Numbered from the stretch's first letter, positions 45,595 to 58,274 are shown. The stretch is 64,000 bases of DNA from DATCJA01 sp963814955 (GCA_963814955.1 CAWFEX010000007.1:124001-188000), one strand, 5' to 3'. Numbers and translations are program-made. Notes: generated from the letters alone by a model not told the origin.

Positions 45595-46669
45595 GCAGCT
45601 CCCTGACGCTTTCGCCATTGATCCGGCCGAATTCGCGCAACAGCTCCTTGGAACGCTCGTCCAGGACCTTCGGCAGCATCAGGCGCACTTCGATGACGAG
45701 ATCGCCCCGCAACCCGTTGCGCGCAGACGGCGCGCCGCGGTCGCGCAGACGGAACCTCTGGCCCGATTGCGTGCCAGGTGGCACACGCAGGCGCACCGAT
45801 CCGCCGTCGGGCGTCGGCACCTCGATCCGGGCTCCAAGCGCGGCCTCGTGCACCGCAATCGGGAGCACGAAATAGAAATCGTCGCCCTCGCGTCTGAACG
45901 ATGGGTTGGGATCCACACGCACCAAGATGTAGAGATCGCCGGCGGGACCGCCGTAAAGACCCGCATTCCCTTTCGCCGGCACGCGCACACGGTCCCCATC
46001 GTTGATGCCTGCTGGAATGCGTACCTGCACCGTCTCCGTTCGCGTTTCCTGCCCGGCCCCGGCGCAGCGTTCGCATGGCCGCGACGGCCGCTGACCGGTT
46101 CCGCTGCATGCAGGACAACTGCGTGAAAAAACCATGTGGCCGCGAACCGACCGAACGCTGCCGGCGCCATCGCATGCCGGGCACGGGCCCGCGCTGCCGC
46201 GGGTACGGCCGTTCCCCACACAGGCACGGCACATTTCGCGGCGCGTGATCGTCACGGCACGAAGCGTCGAAGACAACGCCTCGTCGAAGCGCAGCTCGAT
46301 TGTCTGGTGCAGGTCTGCGCCGCGCGCCGGCGCCTGGCGCCGCGCGCCACGCTCGCTGAGCACCTCGGCAAATAGATCGCCGAACGTGGCGGAATGGTCG
46401 ACGCCTCGCGTGGAAAAATCGAACCCTTCGAACCCGCTCGTCCGACGCGCGTCGTCATTGTCGCTCGCCAGACCAGAGTCGTATCTCGATCGGCGCTGTG
46501 GATCGACCAGCGTCTCGTATGCCTCTACGATCTGGCGAAAGCGCACGGCGGCCGTGCGATCCCCGGGATTCACATCCGGATGGAATCGACGCGCCAGACG
46601 GCGGTACGCGCGCTTGATGTCCGCCTCGGTGGCGCCGTGCGCCAGGCCGAGCACGATGTACAGATCCAT
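45533..46669 (-). CDS. dnaJ: DnaJ-family co-chaperone
   Basis: 378 aa. The J domain (residues 1-65) has the HPD triad in RRFHPDVNPGD. A short Gly/Phe region follows (GFEGFDFS), then four CxxCxGxG zinc repeats (CRACVGNG, CPACDGAG, CPACSGTG, CERCAGAG) and the two peptide-binding barrels. It stimulates the ATPase of DnaK, encoded 36 bp upstream. The last 17 residues (about TEPRRDGVTETRTHGDT) are octamer-repeat sequence. grpE is missing from this cluster. Confidence 0.94.
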   Translation of the reverse strand: MDLYIVLGLAHGATEADIKRAYRRLARRFHPDVNPGDRTAAVRFRQIVEAYETLVDPQRRSRYDSGLASDNDDARRTSGFEGFDFSTRGVDHSATFGDLFAEVLSERGARRQAPARGADLHQTIELRFDEALSSTLRAVTITRREMCRACVGNGRTRGSAGPCPACDGAGSVRSVRGHMVFSRSCPACSGTGQRPSRPCERCAGAGQETRTETVQVRIPAGINDGDRVRVPAKGNAGLYGGPAGDLYILVRVDPNPSFRREGDDFYFVLPIAVHEAALGARIEVPTPDGGSVRLRVPPGTQSGQRFRLRDRGAPSARNGLRGDLVIEVRLMLPKVLDERSKELLREFGRINGESVRELPGETEPRRDGVTETRTHGDT

Positions 46670-46705
46670 GAAATTTGCTAATCGATGTCGTCCATCATCG
46701 ATGAC

Positions 46706-48637
<1,932 letters not shown>

Positions 48638-48698
48638 TTCGTCGCGTTCCTTCCCGCAGTCCCGAGGCCGGAAAAGCCCGGTTGTTTAGCTGACTTCC

Positions 48699-48736
48699 AT
48701 TATTAAAAGTGAGTGTAAGATAGTCAATGTTTGACT
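48699..48736 (-). promoter_or_regulatory. dnaK promoter with overlapping inverted repeat
   Basis: On the minus strand TTGACT (48727-48722) and AATAAT (48704-48699) are separated by exactly 17 bases. AGTCAA-TGT-TTGACT (48722-48736), a 6-3-6 inverted repeat, covers the -35 box and could be a repressor site. It is not the HAIR consensus (CTTGAGT-N7-ACTCAAG) known for HspR, so the link to HspR is only positional. The PBP gene on the other strand has a TATACT box at 48784. Confidence 0.65.
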
Positions 48737-48805
48737 GCTATCCTCTGCGCGACGTGGCCATAAGGCTCTGGATTTCAAAAGGTTATACTGAACTGCCAGA
48801 CATCG

Positions 48806-51139
48806 ATGACTGATTCCGACCAGTCCCACGCGCAGGGCCGGCGCGTCGTCGTTCGCGTGGCGCGACAGGCGGTCGTTGTCGCGCTGTTCCTGATGGCCGC
48901 GCTGCTTGGCACTGTCAGCGGCGTGCTGTTCGCGTATACCGACGACCTTCCGCAAATCAGTGCGCTCGACTCGTATCAGCCCAACACGATTACGCGGATC
49001 CTCGCGCGGGACGGCCAGGAGATTGGTGAATTCGCCATCGAGCGCCGCGTCGTCATCGGCTACGACGGCATCGCACCCGTCCTCCGGCAGGCCATCATGG
49101 CCAGCGAGGACGCCGACTTCGAGCAGCACTTCGGCCTCAGCATCTCGCGCATCATCATCACGGCCGCCAAGGATCTGATCTACGGACAGCGCGCCGGCGC
49201 CAGCACCATCACGCAGCAGGTTGCGCGGATGCTCTTCCTCCAGGACTACATGCAGGGAGGCGTCTTCCAGCGGAGCGGCGTTCGTGGCTTCGAGCGGAAG
49301 ATCAAGGAAGCCATCGTCGCCGTCCAGCTCGAAAAGCGGTACACGAAGCGCGAGATTTTCACGTTCTACGCCAATCACGTGACGATGGGGCACGGCGCGT
49401 ACGGCGTTGAATCGGGGGCACGGCTCTATTTCAACAAAGCGGCGAAAGACGTGACGCTCGATGAGGCCGCCACTCTTGCGGCAATCGTGCAGACCCCCGC
49501 GCGCCTCAGTCCATTCGTGAATCCGGACCAGGCGCTGGCACGGCGGAACAACTACGTGCTGGTGCGGATGGTCGAAGAAGGGTTCGTCTCGGAGGAGGAC
49601 GCCAGGAACGCCGCGGCACGTCCGCTGGAGCCGCAGGGACAGCCAACGCCGGCTCAATCCATCGCACCCTACTTCGTCGAAGACGTTCGCAAGATGCTCG
49701 AGCAGAAATACGGGGCCGATGCTCTCTATCAGGCCGGGCTGCGCGTGCAAACGACGCTCGACGCGGAGCTGCAGAATGTGGCGAACCTCGCGGTCGATCG
49801 CGGCTTGCGCCGGGTGGACAAGCGGCGCAGCGGGTATCGCGGGGCACCTCGTAACATCGTGGCGGAGGGACACCAGATTGACCGCTTCACGATGCCGCGC
49901 TGGTCGCAGCCCCTCCGCACGGGCGACATTGTTCCGGCAATCGTGACGGCGGTCCCGGCGCGCGGCAGGCCCGCGCCTGCGCAAATCCGCGTCGGCCCCC
50001 ACGCGCTGAACCTCCCGCCCAGTGCATGGGCGTGGCAGCGAAGGCCGGGAGCGGATCTCTTCAAAGTCGGCGATCTCATCGACGTCGAACTGCGCGACGT
50101 CAAGAACGGGGTACCGCAGGCGGCGATGCTGGAACAAACCCCCCAGCTCGAGGGGGGGCTCGTCGCCATCGACAACCGCACCGGCGAGATCCTCGCGATG
50201 GTCGGGGGATTCAGCTTCGAGCGGAGCAAATTCAACCGCGCGACGCAGGCCCGCCGGCAGCTCGGCTCGATATTCAAGCCCATCGTCTACACGACGGCGA
50301 TCGATCGCGGATTCACGCCGGTTTCCATCTTTGTGGACGAGCCCGTGGCGCTCGAACCGGGGCCCAACCAGCCTCTGTACGAACCGATGAACTACGACCG
50401 CAAGTTCGAAGGGCCCGTGACACTGCGTCATGCGCTGGAGCAGTCGCGCAACGTCCCAGCCGTGAAGGCGATGCTCGAAGTGGGGCCGCAGCAGGTTGCC
50501 AGCTACGCGACGCGGTTCGGCTTCCCCGGCAGCTTCCCACCGGTCCTGTCACTCGCGCTGGGCTCTGCAGAAGCGACGCTGGTGGATGCCACCGCGGCGT
50601 ACTCGGTATTCCCGAACCAGGGCGTGCGCATGACGCCGTTCGGCGTGACGATGATCGCGGATCGCGAGGGGAACGTTCTCGAACAGAATCGTCCGGAAGC
50701 GCACGAAGCCATCCGGGCCGATACGTCGTTCGTCATGACGAACCTGCTGCGCGGCGTCGTTCAGCGCGGCACCGCCGCCGCCGCCGCGTCGCTCGACTGG
50801 CCGCTTGCCGGCAAGACCGGTACGGTGGACGACTACACCGACACCTGGTTCATTGGGTTCGATCCGCAGATCACCGTGGGTGTGTGGGTGGGCTACGACG
50901 AGAAGAAACCGATCGGCGGCACCAGCAACGGCGAGACTGGAGCGACGGCGGCCTTGCCCATCTGGATCGATTTCATGCGCACGTACATCGAACGACGAGG
51001 CGACCGCGGCAACCCGCCACAGTTCGACGCGCCCGGCAACATCGTGTACGTGACGGTCGATTCCGGCGTGACCGAGGCGTTCATCAACGGCACGCAGCCC
51101 CAGGGCGTTGACGCCATTCCGGCGTCGACGTCCGAGTAA
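48806..51139 (+). CDS. Class A penicillin-binding protein, PBP1A family
   Basis: 777 aa. One N-terminal membrane helix (residues about 15-40). GT51 glycosyltransferase domain with ASEDADFEQHFG and GASTITQQVARML. Transpeptidase domain with SxxK as GSIFKP, SxN as SRNVPA, and KTG as AGKTGTVDDYTDTWFIG. It polymerises and cross-links peptidoglycan in the periplasm. A Pro-rich insert (AVPARGRPAPAQIRVG) between the domains is an OB-like linker. Divergent from dnaK over a 168-bp gap. Confidence 0.96.
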   Translation: MTDSDQSHAQGRRVVVRVARQAVVVALFLMAALLGTVSGVLFAYTDDLPQISALDSYQPNTITRILARDGQEIGEFAIERRVVIGYDGIAPVLRQAIMASEDADFEQHFGLSISRIIITAAKDLIYGQRAGASTITQQVARMLFLQDYMQGGVFQRSGVRGFERKIKEAIVAVQLEKRYTKREIFTFYANHVTMGHGAYGVESGARLYFNKAAKDVTLDEAATLAAIVQTPARLSPFVNPDQALARRNNYVLVRMVEEGFVSEEDARNAAARPLEPQGQPTPAQSIAPYFVEDVRKMLEQKYGADALYQAGLRVQTTLDAELQNVANLAVDRGLRRVDKRRSGYRGAPRNIVAEGHQIDRFTMPRWSQPLRTGDIVPAIVTAVPARGRPAPAQIRVGPHALNLPPSAWAWQRRPGADLFKVGDLIDVELRDVKNGVPQAAMLEQTPQLEGGLVAIDNRTGEILAMVGGFSFERSKFNRATQARRQLGSIFKPIVYTTAIDRGFTPVSIFVDEPVALEPGPNQPLYEPMNYDRKFEGPVTLRHALEQSRNVPAVKAMLEVGPQQVASYATRFGFPGSFPPVLSLALGSAEATLVDATAAYSVFPNQGVRMTPFGVTMIADREGNVLEQNRPEAHEAIRADTSFVMTNLLRGVVQRGTAAAAASLDWPLAGKTGTVDDYTDTWFIGFDPQITVGVWVGYDEKKPIGGTSNGETGATAALPIWIDFMRTYIERRGDRGNPPQFDAPGNIVYVTVDSGVTEAFINGTQPQGVDAIPASTSE

Positions 51140-51154
51140 TCCCCACAATTATCT

Positions 51155-51180
51155 GTAGGGGCCGACCCTTAGGTCGGCCC
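51155..51180. repeat. REP hairpin, family A
   Basis: GTAG then GGGCCGACC-CTTA-GGTCGGCCC, between the PBP gene and the convergent amidase gene. Confidence 0.85.
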
Positions 51181-51200
51181 GGTCGGCCCGCGGAGACTCT

Positions 51201-52900
51201 TCAGGGAAACAACCCAGGCGGCACGCGCGCCCGCGTGGCCTGCTCGAACGCATACGCCAGAGCGATCAAACGCGGCTCGCTGCAGGCCGTGCCGGTGAAG
51301 CTGACGCCGAATGGCGCCTGCCGCGCCTCGAACGCGTCTGGAAACGGGGGGGTGGGCGCGTTCGCCACCAGCGCGAACGGGACAATCACGGTGGGATAGC
51401 CGGGTCGCGCGGCTATCGCTGCACCGGCAGCGCCGGGAAAGAGCAGCGCGTCGAGCTGATGCGCTTTCAGCGCCGCGTCAATGCCCAGCGTGGCGCTCAA
51501 CAGGATGTCCTTCTTCCGATCCGCCTCGTACCGGGCGCGGTCGCGCTCGACATCCATCTCGTCGGACACATCGAGATTTTCCTGCGCATACTTGAGCGCG
51601 CCGGCCGCGCTGTGGTCCAGATTCCAGCGGCGCAGCGCGCCCAGTGATTTCACCGGCGCTGCAGGCCCGAGCGAGGCAAGCCATGCGTTGAAATCGCGCT
51701 TCATTCCGTACTTGAAGGCAACCGAGCAGCCGGAGTCGCGCCCTTTGCGGTTTTCAAAGCCTCGACAGACATCCCAGGCCAGAAAGTTCCGGTCGCGGTC
51801 GGCATCGACGACGCTGGGAATGTCGGAGGGATCGACGACAACGGCGCCTTCCCGCTTCAATACCGCGATCGCGTCCTGCATCGCCGCCTGCTGATCGGGG
51901 CTCAGCCCTCCACGGAGCGCCGTGGTGCCTGGCAGCGCGACGCGATCGTAGTAGAACGCGCGCGGCACGCCGATGCGCGCGCCCTTGAGGGCGCCGCGAT
52001 CCAGAAAGCGGCTGTAGTCGCGCTGCGGTGGAGGCGCGCACCGGCCGGTAGCCGGATCGTTCGGATCGCGCGAGTCGCTCTCGATGGCGCCGAGGAGCAG
52101 CGCCGCGTCCGACACGGTGCGCGCCATCGGTCCTGCGGTGTCCTGGTCGGCGGTGATCGGGATGATGCCGTAGCGGCTCACTCGCCCCACCGTCGGCTTG
52201 ATACCGACGAGCATCGTCTGGTTTGCAGGATTGAGGATCGAGCCGGATGTTTCAGTACCGATATTGGCTGCCCAGAAGCTCGCGGCGTGCCGACGCCCGA
52301 ACTGGATCCGCCAGTGCCGAGGGCCGGACGCCCGTCGGCGGTCGGATGACGGGGATCGCGGCGCGGATCGTACGGGTTGAATCCGTAGCCCGTAAGGCTG
52401 TTGTAGTTGCCGGGCATCCCGACCGTCACCCAATTGGCCAGTTCGGTCATCTGCGTCTTGGCGATGATGACGGCGCCTGCTTCGCGCAGCTGCCTGGTGA
52501 TGGTCGCCTCATACGGGGGCATCAGACCGGCGAACGCCAGCGCTCCTCCCGTCGTCGGCATGTCGAGCGTGTGGATGTTGTCCTTGAGCGCGATCGGGAT
52601 GCCGTGAAGCGGGCCGCGTACTTTTCCCGCCGCACGCTCGCGGTCGCGCTCCGCCTGCTTCCTCCAGCGCCCGCCGGTTGACGGCGATCACCGCATTGAG
52701 CTGATCCTCGTAGAGGGCGATGCGGATGAGCGACTGCTGAACGAGATCGCGCGAGGTGACGCGCCCGTCCGCCATCGCCTTCTGCATCTCGCCGATCGTC
52801 GCGTCGACGACGCGTGAACGAATGCGGCGCCTGGCTCGAGATACCGAATGATGCGACGAGAAGCGCGGTGAGCACGTAGGGCGCGGCTTTACGCCGGGTC
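51201..52900 (-). pseudogene. Exported amidase-signature hydrolase broken by three frameshifts
   Basis: Pieces of one amidase lie in three frames. N-terminal: signal-like APYVLTALLVASFGISSQ, shifting near 52827 into RRIRSRVVDATIGEMQKAMADG; shift near 52652 into ERDRERAAGKVRGPLHGIPIALKDN with the catalytic Lys; GGSSSGVG with the catalytic serines; shift near 52287 into ASFWAANIGTETSGSIL, then the C-terminal half to FEARQAPFGVSFTGTACSE. Two shifts fit one extra base in a GG or CC doublet; the third lacks a base. Translation start is unclear because a REP (52876) overlaps the signal region. Either a real pseudogene or a poorly polished gene. Confidence 0.82.
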
Positions 52901-52901
52901 C
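52876..52901. repeat. REP-like hairpin, family F, over the amidase N-terminus
   Basis: GTAG then GGCGCGGC-TTTA-CGCCGGGTCC, an imperfect copy of the hairpin at 59398. Read on the minus strand it encodes the RRKAA positive region ahead of the amidase signal core. Confidence 0.65.
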
Positions 52902-52951
52902 CCCCCGGACCCTGAGGCGTAGGGCCTGAGCCCTGAGTGCGTCTGCTGTCG

Positions 52952-53021
52952 GGGCCGTCCTTCAGCCCGTCGGGGCCGACCTTCAGCCCGATGTAGCGGC
53001 CGACCTTTAGGTCGGCCCTAC
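52952..53021. repeat. REP hairpin, family A, with degenerate partners
   Basis: 52993-53021 has both GTAG and CTAC feet around CGGCCGACC-TTTA-GGTCGGCCC. Two half copies (GGGGCCGTCCTTCAGCCC, GGGGCCGACCTTCAGCCC) precede it. It lies between the amidase and the GGT stop. Confidence 0.8.
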
Positions 53022-53023
53022 CC

Positions 53024-54891
53024 CTAGTAAGCCATCGCATAGCAATCGCGACGAGGATCGGCGCCCGCGATGCGGTTGTGTGTCGAAGGATCGACGATGA
53101 CAGCCGTCGCGCAGCCGGACATTCCGTACGCGGGCAACCGGCCCACGTCGTGACCGCGGCGCTTCAGCTCATCGTACACGGCATCCGGGATGGTCGCTTC
53201 GACATTCAGCTTGTTGAATCCCGCATCATGCGGCCAGAACGACCCGTAAAAGTGGAGCGTCTGCACGCGCGGCCACTCGAATGCCTCGTGCAGGTTCGGG
53301 TACCACTCGGGCCAGAACTCGACGACGTTGAGGAACGCCTGCAGGATCGTCTGGTCCTGGTTGTCGCCGCCCGGCGTGCCAAGCGCCATGAACGGTTCCC
53401 CGTCTTTCAGGACGATGCTTGGCGTGAGCGTGTACCGCGGCCTCGACCGCGGCCTCAGCTGCGCGGCGCGTGTCTTGTCGAGCCAGAACTGCTCCCCGCG
53501 CACGCTCATGCCGATGCCGGTCTCGCCGAGAATGACTGCCCCGCCAATCCATCCGCCACTGGGCGTGCTGTCGAACACGTTCCCGTCCTTGTCGATGACG
53601 GCGATGTGCGTCGTGTCCTTGAAGGTGCCGCGAATAGGTTCGGCATCCGGCCCCTTCGCACCAGGCTGCACCGCATCGGCCATGTTGGCTACCCAGAACG
53701 GCCACGTCTTCACTTTCGAATCGAAGAGCAGCGGATTACCGGCGATGAAGCCTCGGGATGCGTGTGATGGCGCAATCAGCTTCGCGCGATCGCGCGCGTA
53801 AACCTTCGACAGCAACCCTTCGCCCGGCACCTGCACGAACGCGGGATCCGCGTAGTAAGTGTCGCGATCCGCATACGCCAGTTTCAACGCCTCTACCACG
53901 GTGTGGAGGTAGTCGGCGCTGTTGTGCTTCATCGAGCGGAGATCGAACTGCTCCAGGATGTTGAGTGTCTGCAGCAGAACAGGACCCTGGCTGCCGAACG
54001 GATGTTTGTATACGTCGTAGCCGCGGTAGCTCGTGACGGATGGCTCGTCGACCTTCGCAAAGAACTCGGCGAAGTCGGACAGCTCGAACGGCGCCTTGTG
54101 CTGCTGGAGAAACGCCACCATCTCGGCAGCGATGTCGCCTTTATAGAAGCGGTCGCGGGCCGCAATGATGCCCGCCGAGCGCCCCTTTGATTTATTCGCA
54201 CGCTCGGCTTCGACCATGCGACGCAGCGTCCGGGCCAGCGTCGGCAACTTGATGGTGTCGCCAGGCGAATACATCGAACCGTCCGGTTTCAGCCAGTATT
54301 TCTGGTTCTGCGGCCAGCTCTTGAAGAACTCGAGATTGCCCTTGATCGCCTGCGCGGTGAGCGGGCGCAGTGCAAACCCTTCACCGGCGTACTCGATTGC
54401 GCGCGCGGACACCTGCTCGAAGCTCATCGTGCCCCAGCGTTCCAGTACCGTCAGCGACGCGTGAAGTGCCCCGGGTACGACAGCCGGATTCAGGCCCGCA
54501 CCGTCCAACGTTTTCCCTTGAGCCACGTACAGACTCGATCGTGGCACCCTTCGGTGCCCAGCCTTGCCCGACGACGGCCTGCACCTTGCGCGTCTGTCTC
54601 GGGTACACGAGTACCGAGGGCCTCGCCTCCCAGGCTGTAAAGATCCTGTTCGACGACGCCGCCGACGAGCAGTGCCGCAACGCCCGCATCGAATGCGTTG
54701 CCGCCTTTCTGCAAGATGTCGATGGCCGCCGCCGTCGTCAACGGATGACCCGCCGACGCGCCGGCGGTACGACCGATCACCGGAGGACGCTGGGCGGCTC
54801 GACCGGTGGCTGTGAAGCAGATCGTGATTCCCATCGCGGCAAGCAGCGCGACGACCGAGCACGTGTAGGCGCGCGACCTGAAAACTCTCAT
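53024..54891 (-). pseudogene. Exported gamma-glutamyltransferase with two frameshifts near its N-terminus
   Basis: From the ATG at 54891: a signal peptide (AYTCSVVALLAAMGITICF), then PPVIGRTAGASAGHPLTTAAAIDILQKGGNAFDAGVAA of the GGT large subunit (in parts). Sense shifts near 54614 into VLVYPRQTRKVQAVVGQGWAPKGAT and near 54535 into SLYVAQGKTLDGAGLNPAVVPGALH, and then runs intact to 53024. DTTHIAVIDKDGNVFDSTPSGG holds the autoprocessing/catalytic Thr region. About 620 aa when repaired. It would cleave gamma-glutamyl bonds in the periplasm. At least one shift is an extra G in a doublet. Confidence 0.85.
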
Positions 54892-54895
54892 CGGC

Positions 54896-56809
54896 CTACC
54901 TCGCGCTGGCTGAGGTGGTAGTGGTTCGCGTAAGGAGCTCCCAATGCTCGTTGGCGCGCGCGACAGCTGTGTCCACGTCTTCCGCCAGCATGTAGCGATC
55001 GCGGACGAGCGCTTCGGTCACCTTGCGCACCCTGGCGAGATAGTCGCCGCGGCTCGGATAGCGCTCGTCGATCGACAACCGCGGATCGCGCCGCGCCTCG
55101 CGCTCCGCCTGAGTACGCGCGAAGGGAATATAGGAACCCGTATTTCCCACCAGACGGCTCGTTCCGCCGATCTCCGCGTTGCGGAAATTCCAGCCGGTAT
55201 AGGTCGCAAGCGGTACGGCGACTTCCGGCAGGCGAATCCCGCCCATCTCGTTGCCGTCGGCGTCAACCTGCGAGACGAGGAGCGGCTGAACCGCGCCTGC
55301 GCCGCCCGAGGACGGCAGCAGCGCGTTGGCCGCGCGTCGGCCCGGCGCCACGGTGCGTGGGGACTGCACGCCCGGTATGGCCGGGAACGCGAGGTCCTGG
55401 GCGCGCACGAGGGTGCGATCGGCAAACCGTGGGTGGCGGCTGGGCGGCGGCGCCACGCCCTCCCTCACCCACCGGTCGAGGGCGACGAGGAGCGCGCGCA
55501 GCGACAGCGTGTAGTCGAGCGGATTCGCGCGCTGCTGGCCGCGGCTTCCGGCCGCCGGCGGAAACGCCCCCGGTGTGTGCTGCGCCCCCGTGAACAGATA
55601 AGCGCGGACGTTGTCGCCCAGCGCGGCGTCGCGCGTGCCGTCGGGTGTGGTGTGGACGAGCGCTGCGGCACGGCCGGTGTCGATCCAGTATTCGACGCTG
55701 CTGTTGGTCAGAAAGAGCTTCGGCTGATGGCGCCTGGCGCGATCGTTCTCGAGGAGACCTTCGGTCGCCCCCGTTACTGGATCGCGCTGGGCGCGATCCG
55801 AAAACGGAAATGTCCCGACCAAGGCATTGCCGGCGGTCGGAGTCGATCCGCGCCGGTTGATATCGATCCTGGCTCCACCCGCGATGTGCGCGATCACGCC
55901 ATCGAACACCAGCCGCTCCCGCTCATCGGCGTTGAACCCCAGATACAGGAACTCGCGCATGAACCGCCCCGTCTGCGATTGCCCGTGCGCGTACACATAC
56001 TTTGCCGGCGTCACGGCGTCGGCCGCGTGCTTGGCCCAGCTGGCAATGTCGCGCACGGCGGCCAGGCCGAGACCAGCGACCGGCGGATTGGCGACTCGAT
56101 ACGCGATTTCGTAGACCCGTCCGGGCTCGAACCCGCCCTCCAGTGTCACGACGTCGCCGGAGAGCTGCCACTGACCGCGCGCAATTGCCTGGGGCGCGTC
56201 GGCGAGCCGATCGCGCACTGTGAGCGCAGTGTCGGAACCGGCAGGATCGGCCGCCGGATATGCCGGCACATCCTCGTTCAAGCGGTAGGTCGGTGTGCGA
56301 CGGTCGACTTCGATCAGCGTGCGGACGATACCGGTTGTGCCCTCCGCCGCCGGAACGCGGATGCGCAGCATGTCGCCGCCCGCCGGCAGGTCGAACTCCC
56401 AGCCGACGGCAATGACGGTGAAGCCGCGACGAAGCAGGAACCCGTCGCCCACGTCGGGATCGCTCCCGGCCGCCACGCGATTGAACATGCGGGTGACCCG
56501 GTTGCCGCGGTTCACCACGTCCACGATCGCAACGCCGTTACCGCCCGTCTTCGGCCGGACCGCGTAGAAATCGGCGGAGAACTCGACGCGGCCGTTCCCG
56601 TTGCGCGGCGCCTTGTCGATGTCGGCGATGACGGCGTTGCGCAGATTAGCCGGATCCACGGCGAAGAAGACGCGGCCCACGATCTTTTCGTATCCCGCAT
56701 ACGACAGATCTGCACGATTCGTGATCTCGACGCGCGTCACCTCCGCGCGCGCCAAGGTGGCCATGGGCAGCAGGAGCGCTGCGAGCGCTGCGAGCATGTT
56801 CTTCTTCAT
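54896..56809 (-). CDS. Exported alpha/beta hydrolase-domain protein (family of the gene at 62760)
   Basis: 637 aa from the ATG at 56809 (MKKNMLAALAALLLPMATLARAE, signal peptide). Conserved blocks: VAIVDVVNRGNRV, FTVIAVGWEFDLP, LEGGFEPGRVYEIAYRV, VYAHGQSQTGRFMREFLYLGFN with the GxSQxGR nucleophile elbow, FDGVIAHIAGGARIDIN, FLTNSSVEYW. This large alpha/beta-hydrolase domain family is common in Acidobacteriota; substrates are uncharacterised. It lies five bases after the M20 peptidase stop and directly before GGT, consistent with an exported hydrolase operon. Confidence 0.87.
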   Translation of the reverse strand: MKKNMLAALAALLLPMATLARAEVTRVEITNRADLSYAGYEKIVGRVFFAVDPANLRNAVIADIDKAPRNGNGRVEFSADFYAVRPKTGGNGVAIVDVVNRGNRVTRMFNRVAAGSDPDVGDGFLLRRGFTVIAVGWEFDLPAGGDMLRIRVPAAEGTTGIVRTLIEVDRRTPTYRLNEDVPAYPAADPAGSDTALTVRDRLADAPQAIARGQWQLSGDVVTLEGGFEPGRVYEIAYRVANPPVAGLGLAAVRDIASWAKHAADAVTPAKYVYAHGQSQTGRFMREFLYLGFNADERERLVFDGVIAHIAGGARIDINRRGSTPTAGNALVGTFPFSDRAQRDPVTGATEGLLENDRARRHQPKLFLTNSSVEYWIDTGRAAALVHTTPDGTRDAALGDNVRAYLFTGAQHTPGAFPPAAGSRGQQRANPLDYTLSLRALLVALDRWVREGVAPPPSRHPRFADRTLVRAQDLAFPAIPGVQSPRTVAPGRRAANALLPSSGGAGAVQPLLVSQVDADGNEMGGIRLPEVAVPLATYTGWNFRNAEIGGTSRLVGNTGSYIPFARTQAEREARRDPRLSIDERYPSRGDYLARVRKVTEALVRDRYMLAEDVDTAVARANEHWELLTRTTTTSASAR

Positions 56810-56814
56810 GTTCT

Positions 56815-58242
56815 TTATCTCCTGGTCGCCAGTTCCGTCACCACATCCCATGTAAACCGCACGAACCGGTGCAGCTCACTTTCGAGGATTCGCTCCTGAT
56901 CGCTGTGCGGACCAAAGCCCTTCGGCGCATCCTCGATGTCGACGGCGGGCCCGATGCCATAGCACTGCACGCCCTTCGCCCGCAGGAACGCCATGTCGCT
57001 GGCCGCCGTGAACATCATTGGCAGCGTGCCGGTATCGTAGTGCCGCCGGACCGCCTGCTCAATAGTCCGGAACGCCTCACTGTCGAGCCGGGACGAGGCC
57101 CCCGCTGGCCGCGTACCGCGTGGCACATACTCCGCCCGAACGGCCGGATTGTCGATCGCTTTACGCAGGGTCTCGAGCACCGCCACCGGGTCGTCATCCG
57201 GAAGTATCCGGACATCGAGCTGTGCCTTTGCTTCTGAAGGAATCACGTTCAGGCGGTACCCCGCGTTGACCATGGTCGGCGACGCCGTTGCGTGCAGAAG
57301 CGCAGCCTTTGACGGTTCATGAACGTGAAAATACCGGTCGATCTCCGCGACTTTCTGAGGGTCGAGAACGTCCCGGTAGCGCTGAGCCGCCTCACCCGAT
57401 GTTGTTTCCGCAAGCCGGGCGAAGTAGGTGCGGGTGGTCTCATTGAGCCGGATGATGGCGTGCCAGTTGCTGGCGCGCTCGAGCGCCGCACCCAGGCGGA
57501 CGATCGGATTGTCGACGAGCGGCACCGAGCCATGTCCTGCCACCCCGGTCGCCGTAAGCTGGATGGCCCGCGGCAGCTTCTCCGTTGTCTGCACGGCGGC
57601 GTAACGAACGCGGCCGCCCTCGCGCACGACAAAGTCGAAGGTCTCTGCGAGGCAATACTCGGCGTCGATCTGGTCGAAGTGCTGATTGACCATGAAGTCG
57701 ATGCCGACGTCCGTCGAACCTTCCTCCCCGGATTCCGCAAGAAGGATGACGTCGCGATCGAGCGGCACGTTGAGCCGCTTGAGCATCAGCATCACCATCA
57801 GCGACGCAACCACGTTGTCCTTGTCGTCGAGCGTCCCACGCCCGTAGACGTATCCATCCGCGCGGGTAGCACTGAATGGCGGATGCGTCCACTTGGCGGC
57901 ATCGACACTGACGACGTCGGTATGCGCCATCAGGAGGATCGGGCGCTTGCTGCCGTTTCCTTTCAGACGCGCCACGACATTGGGACGATGCGCCTCGTTC
58001 GCGAACACCTGGACCGGAATCCCGTTGTCCTCGAGCACCTCGCGCAGGTAGTCGGCCGCAGGCTTTTCGTTGCCTGGCGGGTCGCTCGAGTCGAACCGAA
58101 TCAGCGCCTGAAAATGGCGCATCGTTTCTTCCTCGAGCGCGGTCCAGTCGGGAGATTTGGACTGCTGGCCGGACACCCCGCTCAGCAGAAGCACGACCGC
58201 AAGGCACGTCGCCAGGGTCCGCCCGCGAAGCTCCCACCTCAT
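56815..58242 (-). CDS. Exported M20-family metallopeptidase
   Basis: 475 aa from the ATG at 58242 (MRWELRGRTLATCLAVVLLL, signal peptide). Di-zinc site motifs are LLMAHTDVVSVD, GRGTLDDKDN, AESGEEGSTDVG (catalytic Glu and ligand), and HSDQERI near the C-terminus; the dimerisation domain lies between. M20 enzymes cleave dipeptides or acyl-amino acids. First gene of the M20-hydrolase-GGT-amidase run, which looks like periplasmic peptide and amide breakdown. Confidence 0.93.
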   Translation of the reverse strand: MRWELRGRTLATCLAVVLLLSGVSGQQSKSPDWTALEEETMRHFQALIRFDSSDPPGNEKPAADYLREVLEDNGIPVQVFANEAHRPNVVARLKGNGSKRPILLMAHTDVVSVDAAKWTHPPFSATRADGYVYGRGTLDDKDNVVASLMVMLMLKRLNVPLDRDVILLAESGEEGSTDVGIDFMVNQHFDQIDAEYCLAETFDFVVREGGRVRYAAVQTTEKLPRAIQLTATGVAGHGSVPLVDNPIVRLGAALERASNWHAIIRLNETTRTYFARLAETTSGEAAQRYRDVLDPQKVAEIDRYFHVHEPSKAALLHATASPTMVNAGYRLNVIPSEAKAQLDVRILPDDDPVAVLETLRKAIDNPAVRAEYVPRGTRPAGASSRLDSEAFRTIEQAVRRHYDTGTLPMMFTAASDMAFLRAKGVQCYGIGPAVDIEDAPKGFGPHSDQERILESELHRFVRFTWDVVTELATRR

Positions 58243-58274
58243 CGGCTCGGAGTATAGCGCGGTCAATTGTGTAC

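Noticed and set aside
48690..48740. HAIR operator for HspR at dnaK
   Set aside because: CTTGAGT-N7-ACTCAAG is not found; only a different inverted repeat is present.
54944..56899. 651-codon plus-strand frame opposite the alpha/beta hydrolase
   Set aside because: Antisense of a recognisable exported hydrolase with signal peptide.
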